This document shows, one piece after another, positions 32,932 through 42,385 of a stretch of DNA of 64,000 nt. Origin of the DNA: an uncultured Clostridia bacterium (GTDB lineage: Bacteria; Bacillota; Clostridia; Christensenellales; Borkfalkiaceae). The notes under the pieces were generated by a model that worked only from the letters and a program-made list of their open reading frames with translations, was not told the origin of the DNA and searched no databases. Numbering within the stretch: position 1 is the stretch's first letter; every line of letters begins with the position of its first letter. The position numbers were made by a program, and so were the translations under genes. The stretch lies in NCBI GenBank assembly GCA_934271065.1, contig CAKQQQ010000008.1, forward strand, positions 4,451 to 68,450, read 5' to 3'.

Positions 32932-33113
32932 TTTAAGATAATCATTCGCTCAAAAAAAGAAGAGTGCTTTTTACACGTCACAACTTTTAGATGATTAGTC
33001 GCTCAAAAAAGAAGGCTCGCTACGCAGACAAGGATTTGGCTGACCTTTTCGGTCGCCGAAGTCTTGGCGGCGTGGCAAAAACGAACTTTTTTGAGATGAA
33101 TAATCTTCTAAAA
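32932..33113. repeat. Three-copy repeat, two direct and one inverted, between rpsP and khpA
   Basis: A unit of about 28-32 bases containing GCTCAAAAAA is present at 32932-32964 and 32985-33016 in the same orientation and inverted at 33086-33113. The inverted copy starts three bases beyond the rpsP stop. The two pairings are mutually exclusive in RNA. The interior has a small GACC/GGTC hairpin. Confidence 0.6.
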
Positions 33114-33115
33114 AA

Positions 33116-33412
33116 TTATTTCTTCTTCTTTTTCGGGTTGGTCTTCGCCGGAGACAATTTGTCCGACTTTTCGATTACACCGGCGTTTACAAGAAGAGAT
33201 TTTACGGTCTCGGTCGGTTGAACGCCTTTGGAAAGCCAGTCTTTGGCTTTATCGGCGTCGATTACGACTTCGGCGGGATTCACGGTCGGGTTGTAGTGTC
33301 CGACTTTATCGATATATTCGCCGTCGCGAGCCTTTCTGCTGTCAACGACTACGATACGATAAGTGGGAGACTTCTTGTCGCCGAGTCTGGTTAATCTCAT
33401 TTTTACTGCCAT
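33116..33412 (-). CDS. rpsP: 30S ribosomal protein S16
   Basis: S16 is recognisable from MAVKMRLTRLGDKKSPTYRI and VVVDSRKARDGEYIDKVGHY. The 98 residues end in a Lys-rich tail. CGGAGG precedes the ATG. Confidence 0.97.
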   Translation of the reverse strand: MAVKMRLTRLGDKKSPTYRIVVVDSRKARDGEYIDKVGHYNPTVNPAEVVIDADKAKDWLSKGVQPTETVKSLLVNAGVIEKSDKLSPAKTNPKKKKK

Positions 33413-33478
33413 TGTTATATCCTCCGTTAAATATTAACTATTATTATATAATCGCCTTATAGCGCGATTTTCACATTA

Positions 33479-34816
33479 TCAGAAAGGCATACCGAAACGC
33501 GAACCGCCGCGCTTGCCTTTCATCATTTTCATCATTTGTTTGGTCTGCTCGAACTGCTTGAGAAGTTGGTTGATTTCCTGAACGGTCGTTCCGCTGCCCT
33601 TTGCTATACGCGTCTTGCGCGAGTAGTTGAGAACGGACGGATCGCGGCGTTCCTTGGGCGTCATAGAAAGAATTATCGCTTTCGTGCGCTCTATGCGCTT
33701 TTCGTCTACGTCCTGTTCGGAAATCTTGACTTTGCTCATTCCGCCGCCCATCTGCGGGAGCATTTCCATTAAACCTTTCGCGCCGCCCATATTTTTGAGC
33801 ATAGCGAACTGTTCGAGATAATCGTCGAGAGTAAACGAGTTTTCACGGAATTTCTTTTCCATTTTCTTCATCTGCTCTTCGTCGACGGAAGCCTGCGCCT
33901 TTTCGATAAGCGACAGCACGTCGCCCATACCGAGTATGCGCCCCGCCATTCGGTCGGGATAAAACGGCTCTAAATCTTCGGGCTTTTCGCCGACCGACGC
34001 GAATTTTATCGGTTTACCCGTAACGGCTTTTATCGAAAGACACGCGCCGCCGCGGGTATCGCCGTCGAGTTTGGTAAGCACGACGCCCGTTAAAGGCAAA
34101 CGTTCGTCAAAGGTCTTGGCGACGTTGACGGCGTCCTGACCGGTCATCGAATCGACGGTTAAAAGTATTTCGTCCACACGGACGGTTTTGACGATGTTTT
34201 CGAGTTCGCGCATAAGCGTGTCGTCGATATGCAGTCTGCCCGCGGTGTCGATAATTACGGTGTCGAAACCGTAACGCCGAGCGTATTCCACACCTTCGGC
34301 GGAAATTTTGACGGGATCGCCCTGACCTTTCTCAAATACTTCCGCGCCGACTTTGCCGCCGACCGTTTTTAACTGTTCTATCGCCGCGGGACGGTACACG
34401 TCGCACGCGACGAGCAAGGGTTTTTTGCCTTGTTTTTTAAGATATAACGCGAGTTTGCCGCAAAGCGTGGTTTTACCCGCGCCCTGCAAACCGCACATCA
34501 TAATCACCGTCGGCAACGACGAAGAGACGACGAGTTTGGAATTCGTCGAGCCCATTAAGGCGGTCAATTCTTCGTTGACGATTTTGATTACCTGCTGCGC
34601 GGGAGAGAGACTTTTAAGTATGTCCTGCCCGACGGCTTTTTCGCTTACCTTGGCGATAAAATCTTTCGCCACGGCAAGGTTGACGTCGGCTTCGAGCAAG
34701 GCGATACGCACTTCGCGCATAGCCTGCTTGATTTCAAGTTCGGTCAACTTACCGCGTTTGGTAAGTTTTGAAAATATATGATTAAGTTTTTCGGATAAAC
34801 CCTGAAATACCGCCAT
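33479..34816 (-). CDS. ffh: Signal recognition particle GTPase Ffh
   Basis: Ffh binds signal peptides and 4.5S RNA and docks with FtsY. The N domain, the G domain with GLQGAGKTTLCGKLA and DTAGR, and the Met-rich M domain (MKMMKGKRGG) are all present. I use the ATG at 34816, which overlaps the ylxM stop as TGATG; a GTG one codon earlier is possible. Length is 445 residues. Confidence 0.97.
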   Translation of the reverse strand: MAVFQGLSEKLNHIFSKLTKRGKLTELEIKQAMREVRIALLEADVNLAVAKDFIAKVSEKAVGQDILKSLSPAQQVIKIVNEELTALMGSTNSKLVVSSSLPTVIMMCGLQGAGKTTLCGKLALYLKKQGKKPLLVACDVYRPAAIEQLKTVGGKVGAEVFEKGQGDPVKISAEGVEYARRYGFDTVIIDTAGRLHIDDTLMRELENIVKTVRVDEILLTVDSMTGQDAVNVAKTFDERLPLTGVVLTKLDGDTRGGACLSIKAVTGKPIKFASVGEKPEDLEPFYPDRMAGRILGMGDVLSLIEKAQASVDEEQMKKMEKKFRENSFTLDDYLEQFAMLKNMGGAKGLMEMLPQMGGGMSKVKISEQDVDEKRIERTKAIILSMTPKERRDPSVLNYSRKTRIAKGSGTTVQEINQLLKQFEQTKQMMKMMKGKRGGSRFGMPF

Positions 34817-35118
34817 CACACAACCCCGACGAGACTTTTGACTTTGTCTAATTTTTCTTTATCGCACGTATTTTCGCTTATCGCCGTTCTGATGGCGAGT
34901 TTAGTCGCGTAGACTTTGAGATTCTGCTCGTAAAAATCGAGTTTTTTTCTCGTTGCGGACAGCGCGTCCGACACGCTCTGACGGGAAACGCCGCTCTCCT
35001 GAGCAATCTCGCCCAAAGACAAGTCGAGCGAAAAATACGACTCGGCGACCGCCCTGTGCTTTTCGGTAAGCAAGCCGCCGTATATTTGCAACAATTCGCT
35101 ATAATAAACGCCGTCCAT
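34816..35118 (-). CDS. ylxM: YlxM-type helix-turn-helix protein
   Basis: YlxM is a small HTH protein encoded with ffh that modulates SRP in Firmicutes and streptococci. The 100 residues carry LSLGEIAQESGVSRQSVSDAL. I choose the ATG at 35118 because a complete promoter ends six bases upstream of it; a longer frame to 35391 runs into the EF-P gene and has no family similarity. The absence of a Shine-Dalgarno implies a leaderless mRNA. Confidence 0.9.
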   Translation of the reverse strand: MDGVYYSELLQIYGGLLTEKHRAVAESYFSLDLSLGEIAQESGVSRQSVSDALSATRKKLDFYEQNLKVYATKLAIRTAISENTCDKEKLDKVKSLVGVV

Positions 35119-35124
35119 ATTCGC

Positions 35125-35153
35125 ATTATAACTCATAAAAAAATCGCTGTCAA
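35125..35153 (-). promoter_or_regulatory. Promoter abutting the ylxM start
   Basis: TTGACA (35148-35153) and TATAAT (35125-35130) on the minus strand are 17 bases apart, and the -10 ends six bases before the ATG. Confidence 0.8.
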
Positions 35154-35198
35154 GTATTTTAACCTGACAGCGAAAAATTTTTCGGCTTTTAGTAAATA

Positions 35199-35759
35199 TT
35201 ATTTCTTTACGCGTTCCATATATTCGCCCGTGCGGGTGTCGATACGGATAACTTCGCCTTCGTTTACGAACATAGGCACTTGAATTTCCACGCCGGTTTC
35301 GAGTTTCGCTCTCTTGGTGGCGTTGGTGGCGGTGTTGCCCGCTACGCCCGGCTCGGACTCGGTGACGAGAAGTTCTACGAAGTTGTCGCAATCGACCGAG
35401 AAGGCTTTGCCTTTATAGAATTTGACCGTTACGGGATCGTTCTCTTTGATCCATTTGAGCGCGTCTTCGACCTGCTCGTAATTAAGGGGTTCCATATTGT
35501 ACTCTTCGTCCATAAAGTAGTACAGTTCTCCGTCGTTATAAGAATAGGTCATCTTCTTGGTTTCGATGACGGCGTTCTCGAATTTTTCGGTCGGGTTGAA
35601 CGTGATCTGCAAAACCTTTCCGTCGACGACGTTTTTAAGCGTGGTTCTTACGAACGCCGCGCCTTTACCGGGTTTAACGTGAAGGAAGTCTACTACCGTC
35701 CAGACTTTTCCGTCGTATTCGATCGTGACGCCTTTTCTTAAATCTCCTGCGTATACCAT
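35199..35759 (-). CDS. efp: Elongation factor P
   Basis: EF-P relieves ribosome stalling at polyproline. The 186 residues show HVKPGKGAAFVR with the modifiable Lys32 at the tip of domain I and a C-terminal OB domain ending GEYMERVKK. AAGGAG precedes the ATG. It lies between a peptidase gene and ylxM. Confidence 0.97.
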   Translation of the reverse strand: MVYAGDLRKGVTIEYDGKVWTVVDFLHVKPGKGAAFVRTTLKNVVDGKVLQITFNPTEKFENAVIETKKMTYSYNDGELYYFMDEEYNMEPLNYEQVEDALKWIKENDPVTVKFYKGKAFSVDCDNFVELLVTESEPGVAGNTATNATKRAKLETGVEIQVPMFVNEGEVIRIDTRTGEYMERVKK

Positions 35760-35792
35760 AAAAATTGCTCCTTGAAATATATCTATATTATT

Positions 35793-36875
35793 TTATTTAA
35801 GCCTTAATTTTTTTCTTTCGATCTCGCCGTTTTCTTTGATTACGACGAGCGATTTATCGTCTTTCATAAAGGAATGATAAACGCCGCCCGAAAGATAGCA
35901 ACTGTCTTCTATTCTTATACCGAATTTGCCGTTGAAATACACGCCCGGTTCGTTGGAAAATACCATACCGTTTTCGAGAACGGTCTCGCCGCGAAGGGAA
36001 AGCGTGGGAAATTCGTGAATATTGACGCCGATACCGTGACCGAGCGAGTGCGTGAAATACTTGCCGTAGCCGAGACTTTCAAGCACGCCGCGCGCGTAAC
36101 CGTCGGCTTGTTTGCCGCTTACGCCCGCTTTGATGTTTTCGGCGGCGGTTCTGTGCGCGAGAAGCGTCGCGAGATACGCGCGCTCGAATTCTTCGGTGGG
36201 TTCGCCGTAAAATACCGTGCGCGTCATATCGGAACAATATCCTTTATACAGACAGCCGAAGTCCATAAGCACGCATTCGTTCTTTTTAAGTTTCGTATCG
36301 CCCGTTTCGTGATGGGGAACGGCGGCGTTTTTACCGAACGCGACTATGGTGTCGAAAGAAGTGCCGCCCGCGCCGTTTTTACGGAAGTTATATTCGAGTT
36401 CGGCGGCGAGTTGCTTTTCGGTTACGCCTTCTTTTATAAACGGCAGTACCGCAAGCCACGACTTCTCTGCGATTTCGCAAGCCTTTTTGATGTTTTTAAG
36501 TTCTTCTTCGCTTTTAATCGCCGCCATAGCGGTAAGTTCGGAAGATATATCTGCGTAAGCGTAGCCGAGTTTTTTAAGCGTCTCGTATTCGGAAAGGGTT
36601 ACTTTCGTAAAGTCGATACCGACGGTCTTCGCGCCGACCTTTTCCGCCGCGGCGGTTAAAGCCGAATAATCGGAGCCGAGTATGACTTTTACGCCCTTGC
36701 GGACGAGATTTTTTTCAGCCGCTTTAAGATATCTGTTGTCTACGACGAACGAAACTTCGTCTTCGGTTACTATAACGTACCCCGCCGTCGAATGAAAACC
36801 GAGATAGTAAAGTCTCTCTTTTTCGTCCGTGATAAGCGCGATATCGTATTTATCGAACGCAAACTTATTCAACAT
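35793..36875 (-). CDS. Xaa-Pro aminopeptidase (M24 family)
   Basis: This cytoplasmic metallopeptidase removes N-terminal residues before proline. A creatinase-like N domain precedes the pita-bread catalytic domain with metal ligands in DFGCLYKGYCSDMTRT (two Asp), HSLGHGIGVNIHE (His), NEPGVY (Glu) and RIEDS (Glu). I choose the ATG at 36875 giving 360 residues, because the promoter occupies the codons of the longer TTG-started frame. The -10 ends seven bases before this ATG and there is no Shine-Dalgarno. Confidence 0.9.
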   Translation of the reverse strand: MLNKFAFDKYDIALITDEKERLYYLGFHSTAGYVIVTEDEVSFVVDNRYLKAAEKNLVRKGVKVILGSDYSALTAAAEKVGAKTVGIDFTKVTLSEYETLKKLGYAYADISSELTAMAAIKSEEELKNIKKACEIAEKSWLAVLPFIKEGVTEKQLAAELEYNFRKNGAGGTSFDTIVAFGKNAAVPHHETGDTKLKKNECVLMDFGCLYKGYCSDMTRTVFYGEPTEEFERAYLATLLAHRTAAENIKAGVSGKQADGYARGVLESLGYGKYFTHSLGHGIGVNIHEFPTLSLRGETVLENGMVFSNEPGVYFNGKFGIRIEDSCYLSGGVYHSFMKDDKSLVVIKENGEIERKKLRLK

Positions 36876-36882
36876 ATCTAAA

Positions 36883-36911
36883 ATAATAGCACAATCGGGC
36901 TTGTTCGTCAA
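36883..36911 (-). promoter_or_regulatory. Promoter abutting the Xaa-Pro peptidase start
   Basis: TTGACG (36906-36911) and TATTAT (36883-36888) on the minus strand are 17 bases apart; transcription would start at or near the ATG at 36875. Confidence 0.7.
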
Positions 36912-36956
36912 TTATTTTCGCCCGTCTGCCCGACTTTTTTATCGGATTTGAAACGA

Positions 36957-37517
36957 CTAAACGGTTTCGTCGTTATCCGCCGCCGACGGTTCGGTTTCGG
37001 ACGCTCCAGTTACGGGCGGCTCGGTTTCGGCTTTCGACGCTTCCGCCGCCGCGCGGGCGCGTTCGCTGTCTTCGCGGTGTTTTTCGGTTATTTCTTTCTT
37101 ATACTGCTCGCCGTAAATTTTATACGCGGCGGCTATTTTGCCGACGTCTCTCGCGCTGAGCCGTTCGAGTTCCGCTTTGTACCGCTCGGCTTTCTTCTCG
37201 TTGTTCGGTCTGATTACCGTAAACCACAAAAGCGTGAAAACGAGAATCGCGCCGTATATGCACGACCAGATTATAAACGTGGACGTCTTGTACTTGAATT
37301 TTGAATCGATCTGCGCGAAAATGAACGAAAGCAGTATAAGCGCGTAAGCCGCGCTCATAAGCATCGACGTGAATTTTACCGAAAAGGTCACCGCCTTGTT
37401 GAGATCGCGAAGTTTCGATATGCCCGTCGCGTAAAAATTACGCTCGCCCATACTCTGCTTTTTTCGCGCTTCTTTGCTCGTGACGCGTTTAACGTCCTTA
37501 AAATCGTCTCTGATCAT
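36957..37517 (-). CDS. Membrane protein of unknown function
   Basis: This 186-residue protein has two adjacent membrane segments near residues 50-100 (LMSAAYALILLSFIFAQ and TFIIWSCIYGAILVFTLLWF) between a basic N-terminal region and a long charged C-terminal helix ending in an acidic Thr/Glu-rich tail. I do not recognise the family. It overlaps the end of uvrA by four bases and is probably co-transcribed with it. Confidence 0.75.
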   Translation of the reverse strand: MIRDDFKDVKRVTSKEARKKQSMGERNFYATGISKLRDLNKAVTFSVKFTSMLMSAAYALILLSFIFAQIDSKFKYKTSTFIIWSCIYGAILVFTLLWFTVIRPNNEKKAERYKAELERLSARDVGKIAAAYKIYGEQYKKEITEKHREDSERARAAAEASKAETEPPVTGASETEPSAADNDETV

Positions 37518-40345
37518 CGCTGATTTTCTCCTTTGAATATTTTTGCTAAAAATTGCCCCGTATAACTCTCTTTAACCGTCGCGACTTCTTCGGGAGTACC
37601 CGTCGCAACCACCGTTCCGCCGCCGTCGCCGCCTTCCGGACCGAGATCCACGATATAATCCGCGACCTTTATGACGTCGAGATTATGCTCGATTACGATA
37701 ACCGTATTGCCCGCGTCGCGCAGTCGTTCGAGTATGGATAGAAGTTTATCCACGTCGTAACTGTGCAAGCCCGTGGTCGGCTCGTCGAGAATATACAAGG
37801 TCTTGCCCGTCGAACGCTTTGAAAGTTCGGTGGCGAGTTTTACCCTTTGCGCTTCCCCGCCCGAAAGCGTGGTGGCGGACTGACCGAGTTTTATATACCC
37901 TAACCCGACGTCGCGCAAGGCTTTGATTTTGCCGTAAATGCGCGGCACGTTGGCGAAAAAGTCGGTCGCTTCGTCAACCGTCATATCGAGTACGTCGGAT
38001 ATGTTCTTGCCCTTATACCTTACTTCGAGCGTTTCGTGATTGTAACGCTTGCCTTTACAGACTTCGCACGGAACGAACACGTCGGGTAAGAAGTGCATTT
38101 CTATCTTGATTATTCCGTCGCCCGAACAGCGTTCGCACCTGCCGCCCTGAATGTTGAACGAGAATCTGCCCGATTTATAACCGCGTTCTTTCGCGTCCTG
38201 CGTGGCGGCGAACAGTTCCCTTATCGGAGTGAACGCGCCCGTGTACGTCGCGGGGTTGCTTCGCGGAGTTCTGCCTATGGGGCTTTGGTCTATCGCTATC
38301 ACGTTGTCGAAGTATTCGAGACCGAACACCGCGTCGGCGTTGCCTTCGCGCATTTTCGCGCCGTTAAGCCCGTTGGCGAACGCGGGTAACAAAATTTCGT
38401 TGATAAGCGAACTCTTACCGCTGCCCGACACGCCCGTAACCGCAGTCAGAAGCCCTACGGGGAAAGATACGTCTACGTTTTTCAGGTTATTCTGCTTCGC
38501 ACCCTTAACGCCGAGCGCGCGCCCGTCGGGTATATGCCTGAAAGACGGAATTTCTATTTTTCTTCTGCCCGACAGATAGTCGCCCGTTATGGAACGCGGT
38601 TCGGCGCAGACGTCCGCAATACTGCCCTTGGCGACGATTTCTCCGCCGTGTACGCCCGCCTTAGGTCCGATGTCCACGATATAATCCGCCGCGCGGATAG
38701 TGTCTTCGTCGTGTTCGACGACGATAAGCGTGTTGCCGAGATCGCGCAGGCGCAGCAGCGTTTTTATAAGTTTTTCGTTGTCGCGCTGATGAAGACCGAT
38801 ACTCGGCTCGTCGAGAATATACAATACGCCCGTAAGCCCGCTGCCGATTTGCGTAGCAAGCCGTATGCGTTGCGCTTCGCCGCCCGAAAGCGAGCCTGCG
38901 CCGCGCGAAAGCGTAAGGTAGCCGAGCCCTACGTCGGTTAAAAATTTAAGCCGAGCCTTTATCTCTTTGATTATTCTGCCGGCTATCATCGTCTGCGTTT
39001 CGTTAAGGCTTAACCCGTCTATAAATTCGTTCGCCTTTATTACCGATAAATCGCAAAACGCGGATATATCCAGCCCGCCGACGGTTACGGACAACGCTTC
39101 CTTTTTAAGACGCTTTCCGTGACACTCGTCGCAAGGCGAACTTACCATATACCGCTCTATTTCGGACTTTACGAAATCGCTGGTCGTTTCGCGGTACCTG
39201 CGTTCGAGATTAGGTATAACGCCTTCGTAAGCCGAATCGTAACTGCCGCTGAACGTGCGCGTGGAATAGGTCATTTTAATCTTTTCGCCGCCGTTGCCGT
39301 ACAGTAACGTATGCAGAACGTCTTTCGGCAAGTCCTTTACGGGAACGTCGAGATCGAACCCGTAACGCTTTGACAGCGCGCGGAAATACATTTCCGTCAT
39401 TCTGCCCGTATCGAGATTCCAGCCCGACACGCAAAGCGCGCCTTCGCGCAGGGTTTTGTTCGCGTCGCCTATTACGAGTTTTTCGTCGATTCTGGACGTG
39501 TACCCCAACCCGTTACACTTCGGACACGCGCCGTAGGGGTTATTGAACGAGAACGAACGCGGTTCTATTTCGCCTACGGAAACGCCGCATACGGGGCAGG
39601 AATACGCGGTGGAGAACAACTCGCTCTTTCCGTCGCATTCTATAACCACCAAGCCTTCGGCGAGTTTTAACGCGGTTTCGAGACTGTCGGTAAGGCGTTT
39701 TCTTATTCCGTCTTTGACGATAAGCCTGTCCACCACGACGGACACGTCGTGCTTGACGTTTTTATCGAGTTTTACGTCTTCGGACAAATCGTATACCGAG
39801 CCGTCTATTTCGACGCGTGCGTAACCGCTTTTTCTGTAACCTTCGAGTTGTTTGGTAAACTCGCCCTTTCTGCCCCTTACGACGGGCGCGTTTACGAGTA
39901 TTTTACTGCCCGTTTCCATTCGCAGAACGCGGTCGGCGATCTGGTCTACCGTAATCTTTTCTATCACTCTGCCGCAGACGGGGCAATGCGGAACGCCCAC
40001 GCGCGCGTACAAAAGCCTTAAATAGTCGTAGATTTCGGTTACCGTGCCGACGGTCGAACGCGGGTTGTTGGACGTGGTTTTCTGATCGATCGATATAGCG
40101 GGCGACAAGCCTTCTATACTCTCCACGTCGGGTTTCTCCATCTGACCGAGAAACATTCGCGCGTAACTCGAAAGACTTTCCATATACTTTCTCTGCCCTT
40201 CGGCAAAAATCGTATCGAAAGCCAGCGTCGATTTACCCGAACCCGACAAGCCCGTAAAAACGACGAGTTTGTCTCTCGGTATATCCACGCTTATATTTTT
40301 AAGATTATTCTCTTTCGCGCCTTTTATTTTAAGATATTCTATCAT
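37514..40345 (-). CDS. uvrA: Excinuclease ABC subunit A
   Basis: UvrA is the damage-sensing ATPase of nucleotide excision repair. There are two ABC modules, each with a P-loop (GLSGSGKSTLA, GVSGSGKSSL) and LSGGEAQR signature, plus zinc modules CPVC...CPKC and CERC...CEVC. I use the ATG at 40345 (943 residues, MIEYLKIKGAKENNLKNI), the conserved family start, instead of the in-frame start at 40429 that would overlap uvrB. Confidence 0.97.
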   Translation of the reverse strand: MIEYLKIKGAKENNLKNISVDIPRDKLVVFTGLSGSGKSTLAFDTIFAEGQRKYMESLSSYARMFLGQMEKPDVESIEGLSPAISIDQKTTSNNPRSTVGTVTEIYDYLRLLYARVGVPHCPVCGRVIEKITVDQIADRVLRMETGSKILVNAPVVRGRKGEFTKQLEGYRKSGYARVEIDGSVYDLSEDVKLDKNVKHDVSVVVDRLIVKDGIRKRLTDSLETALKLAEGLVVIECDGKSELFSTAYSCPVCGVSVGEIEPRSFSFNNPYGACPKCNGLGYTSRIDEKLVIGDANKTLREGALCVSGWNLDTGRMTEMYFRALSKRYGFDLDVPVKDLPKDVLHTLLYGNGGEKIKMTYSTRTFSGSYDSAYEGVIPNLERRYRETTSDFVKSEIERYMVSSPCDECHGKRLKKEALSVTVGGLDISAFCDLSVIKANEFIDGLSLNETQTMIAGRIIKEIKARLKFLTDVGLGYLTLSRGAGSLSGGEAQRIRLATQIGSGLTGVLYILDEPSIGLHQRDNEKLIKTLLRLRDLGNTLIVVEHDEDTIRAADYIVDIGPKAGVHGGEIVAKGSIADVCAEPRSITGDYLSGRRKIEIPSFRHIPDGRALGVKGAKQNNLKNVDVSFPVGLLTAVTGVSGSGKSSLINEILLPAFANGLNGAKMREGNADAVFGLEYFDNVIAIDQSPIGRTPRSNPATYTGAFTPIRELFAATQDAKERGYKSGRFSFNIQGGRCERCSGDGIIKIEMHFLPDVFVPCEVCKGKRYNHETLEVRYKGKNISDVLDMTVDEATDFFANVPRIYGKIKALRDVGLGYIKLGQSATTLSGGEAQRVKLATELSKRSTGKTLYILDEPTTGLHSYDVDKLLSILERLRDAGNTVIVIEHNLDVIKVADYIVDLGPEGGDGGGTVVATGTPEEVATVKESYTGQFLAKIFKGENQR

Positions 40346-40371
40346 AGTTTCAAATTTATCCGCCCCGAAAA

Positions 40372-42336
40372 TCAGCGTTGACGCATTTTGCGTTTCAGTT
40401 TCGCGATCGCGTCGCGAATTTCGATACAACGCTCGAAGTCGAGATTAGCCGACGCGACTTTCATCAACGCCTGCAATTTCTCTATTTCGTCGGGTATGTC
40501 GCTCGCCCGTATATCCTGCGTAGGATCGGCTTTTTTGGATATTTCGAGCGTGTTTATTATTTTTTTAATTATGGTTTTGGGCGTTATGCCGTGTTTCAGG
40601 TTATATTCCGACTGAATTTTTCTTCTGCGCGCGGTTTCGTCCATCGCGCGTTTCATACTGTCGGTAACCACGTCGGCGTACATTATAACTCTGCCTTCGG
40701 CGTTTCTCGCCGTTCTGCCTATCGTCTGAATGAGCGCGGTGTCGCTGCGCAAAAAGCCTTCTTTATCCGCGTCGAGAATGGCTACGAGTTTTACTTCCGG
40801 CATATCCAGCCCTTCGCGCAGAAGGTTTATGCCGATAAGCACGTCAATGTCCCCGCGCCGAAGTTCCTGAATTATATCTATGCGTTCGAGCGTATCTACG
40901 TCGCTGTGCATATACCGCACCTTGAACGCCTGCTCTTTAAGATAATCGGTAAGACTTTCCGCCATCTTCTTCGTGAGAGTGGTGACGAGTATTCTTCCGC
41001 CGGACGCGATGACTTTCTTTATTTCCGCCTGTAAATCGTCTATCTGACCTTTGGTCGGTCTGACTTCCACCAACGGATCGAGCAGCCCCGTCGGGCGGAT
41101 AATCTGCTCGGCAAAGTTGTCCGCTACGGACGTTTCGTACGCGGCGGGCGTCGCGGATATAAACGTGGTCTGACCTATGCGGGCGCAAAACTCGTCGAAA
41201 GTAAGCGGTCTGTTGTCGTACGCCGAACGAAGCCTGAACCCGTACCCGACGAGATTGTCTTTTCTCGCCCTGTCGCCGTTGTACATAGCCCGTATCTGCG
41301 GAACGGTCATATGACTTTCGTCGATAAACACTATAAAATCTTTCGGGAAATAATCAAGCAGAGTGAACGGCGGCTCGCCCGCCTTTCTTCCGTCGAAATA
41401 TCTGCTGTAATTCTCTATACCGCTGCAATAACCTATCTCGCGCATCATCTCTATATCGTAAGACGTGCGCTGCAAAAGCCTTTGCGCTTCGAGAAGTTTG
41501 TTCTGCCGACGGAATTCTTCGACTTCTTCGCGCATATCCGCTTCTATGCGTTTAAGCGAAGTTTCCATTTTCTCGTCGCCGACGGCGTAATGGCTCGCCG
41601 GGAAAATAGCGACGTGTTTAAGCGTGTTTATCGCCTTGCCCGTAATGAAATCGCACTCGCTGATCCTTTCTATCTCGTCGCCGAAAAACTCGACGCGGAT
41701 ATATACGTTATCGTTCGACGACGGGAATATTTCCACCACGTCGCCGCGAACGCGGAACGACGAACGCGTAAAATCGATATCTTTACGGTCGTATTGACGG
41801 GAGACGAGTTTACGCATAAGTTCGTTGCGGTCGATCTCCATACCTTCTCTTAGCGATATGGCGAGCGCGTAATACTCTTCCGGCGCACCCAGCCCGTAAA
41901 TGCACGAAACCGACGCCACGACGATAACGTCGTTACGCTCCGCAAGAGCGCAGGTCGCGCTGTGCCGAAGTTTATCGATTTCGTCGTTTATGGCAAGGTC
42001 TTTTTCTATATAAGTGTCCGTTGACGGAATATACGACTCGGGCTGATAATAATCGTAATACGAAACGAAATATTCGACGCGGTTTTCGGGGAAAAATTCC
42101 CTTAACTCGTTACAGAGTTGCGCCGCGAGCGTTTTGTTGTGCGCGATGACGAGCGTCGGGCGTTGCACGTTTTGTATGACGTTAGCCATAGTGAACGTCT
42201 TTCCGCTGCCCGTTACGCCGACCAGAACCTGACTTTTAAGCCCGTCCGCAAATCCTTCGGTCAGGCTTTTAATCGCTTCGGGCTGGTCGCCCGTGGGCTT
42301 ATATTCGGATCGTAATACGAATTTTCTTTTCTCCAT
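40372..42336 (-). CDS. uvrB: Excinuclease ABC subunit B
   Basis: UvrB is the helicase-like damage verification subunit. It has the P-loop GVTGSGKTFTMA, the beta-hairpin region YYDYYQPESYIP, the DESH box, helicase motif VI (TIGRTARN) and a C-terminal UVR motif. The 654 residues are typical. It precedes uvrA by 26 bases and is likely in one transcript with it. Confidence 0.97.
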   Translation of the reverse strand: MEKRKFVLRSEYKPTGDQPEAIKSLTEGFADGLKSQVLVGVTGSGKTFTMANVIQNVQRPTLVIAHNKTLAAQLCNELREFFPENRVEYFVSYYDYYQPESYIPSTDTYIEKDLAINDEIDKLRHSATCALAERNDVIVVASVSCIYGLGAPEEYYALAISLREGMEIDRNELMRKLVSRQYDRKDIDFTRSSFRVRGDVVEIFPSSNDNVYIRVEFFGDEIERISECDFITGKAINTLKHVAIFPASHYAVGDEKMETSLKRIEADMREEVEEFRRQNKLLEAQRLLQRTSYDIEMMREIGYCSGIENYSRYFDGRKAGEPPFTLLDYFPKDFIVFIDESHMTVPQIRAMYNGDRARKDNLVGYGFRLRSAYDNRPLTFDEFCARIGQTTFISATPAAYETSVADNFAEQIIRPTGLLDPLVEVRPTKGQIDDLQAEIKKVIASGGRILVTTLTKKMAESLTDYLKEQAFKVRYMHSDVDTLERIDIIQELRRGDIDVLIGINLLREGLDMPEVKLVAILDADKEGFLRSDTALIQTIGRTARNAEGRVIMYADVVTDSMKRAMDETARRRKIQSEYNLKHGITPKTIIKKIINTLEISKKADPTQDIRASDIPDEIEKLQALMKVASANLDFERCIEIRDAIAKLKRKMRQR

Positions 42337-42385
42337 AATCGTTTATACTCCGCCCCGACTTCTCCGCCCGATTAGTTTGAGCATA

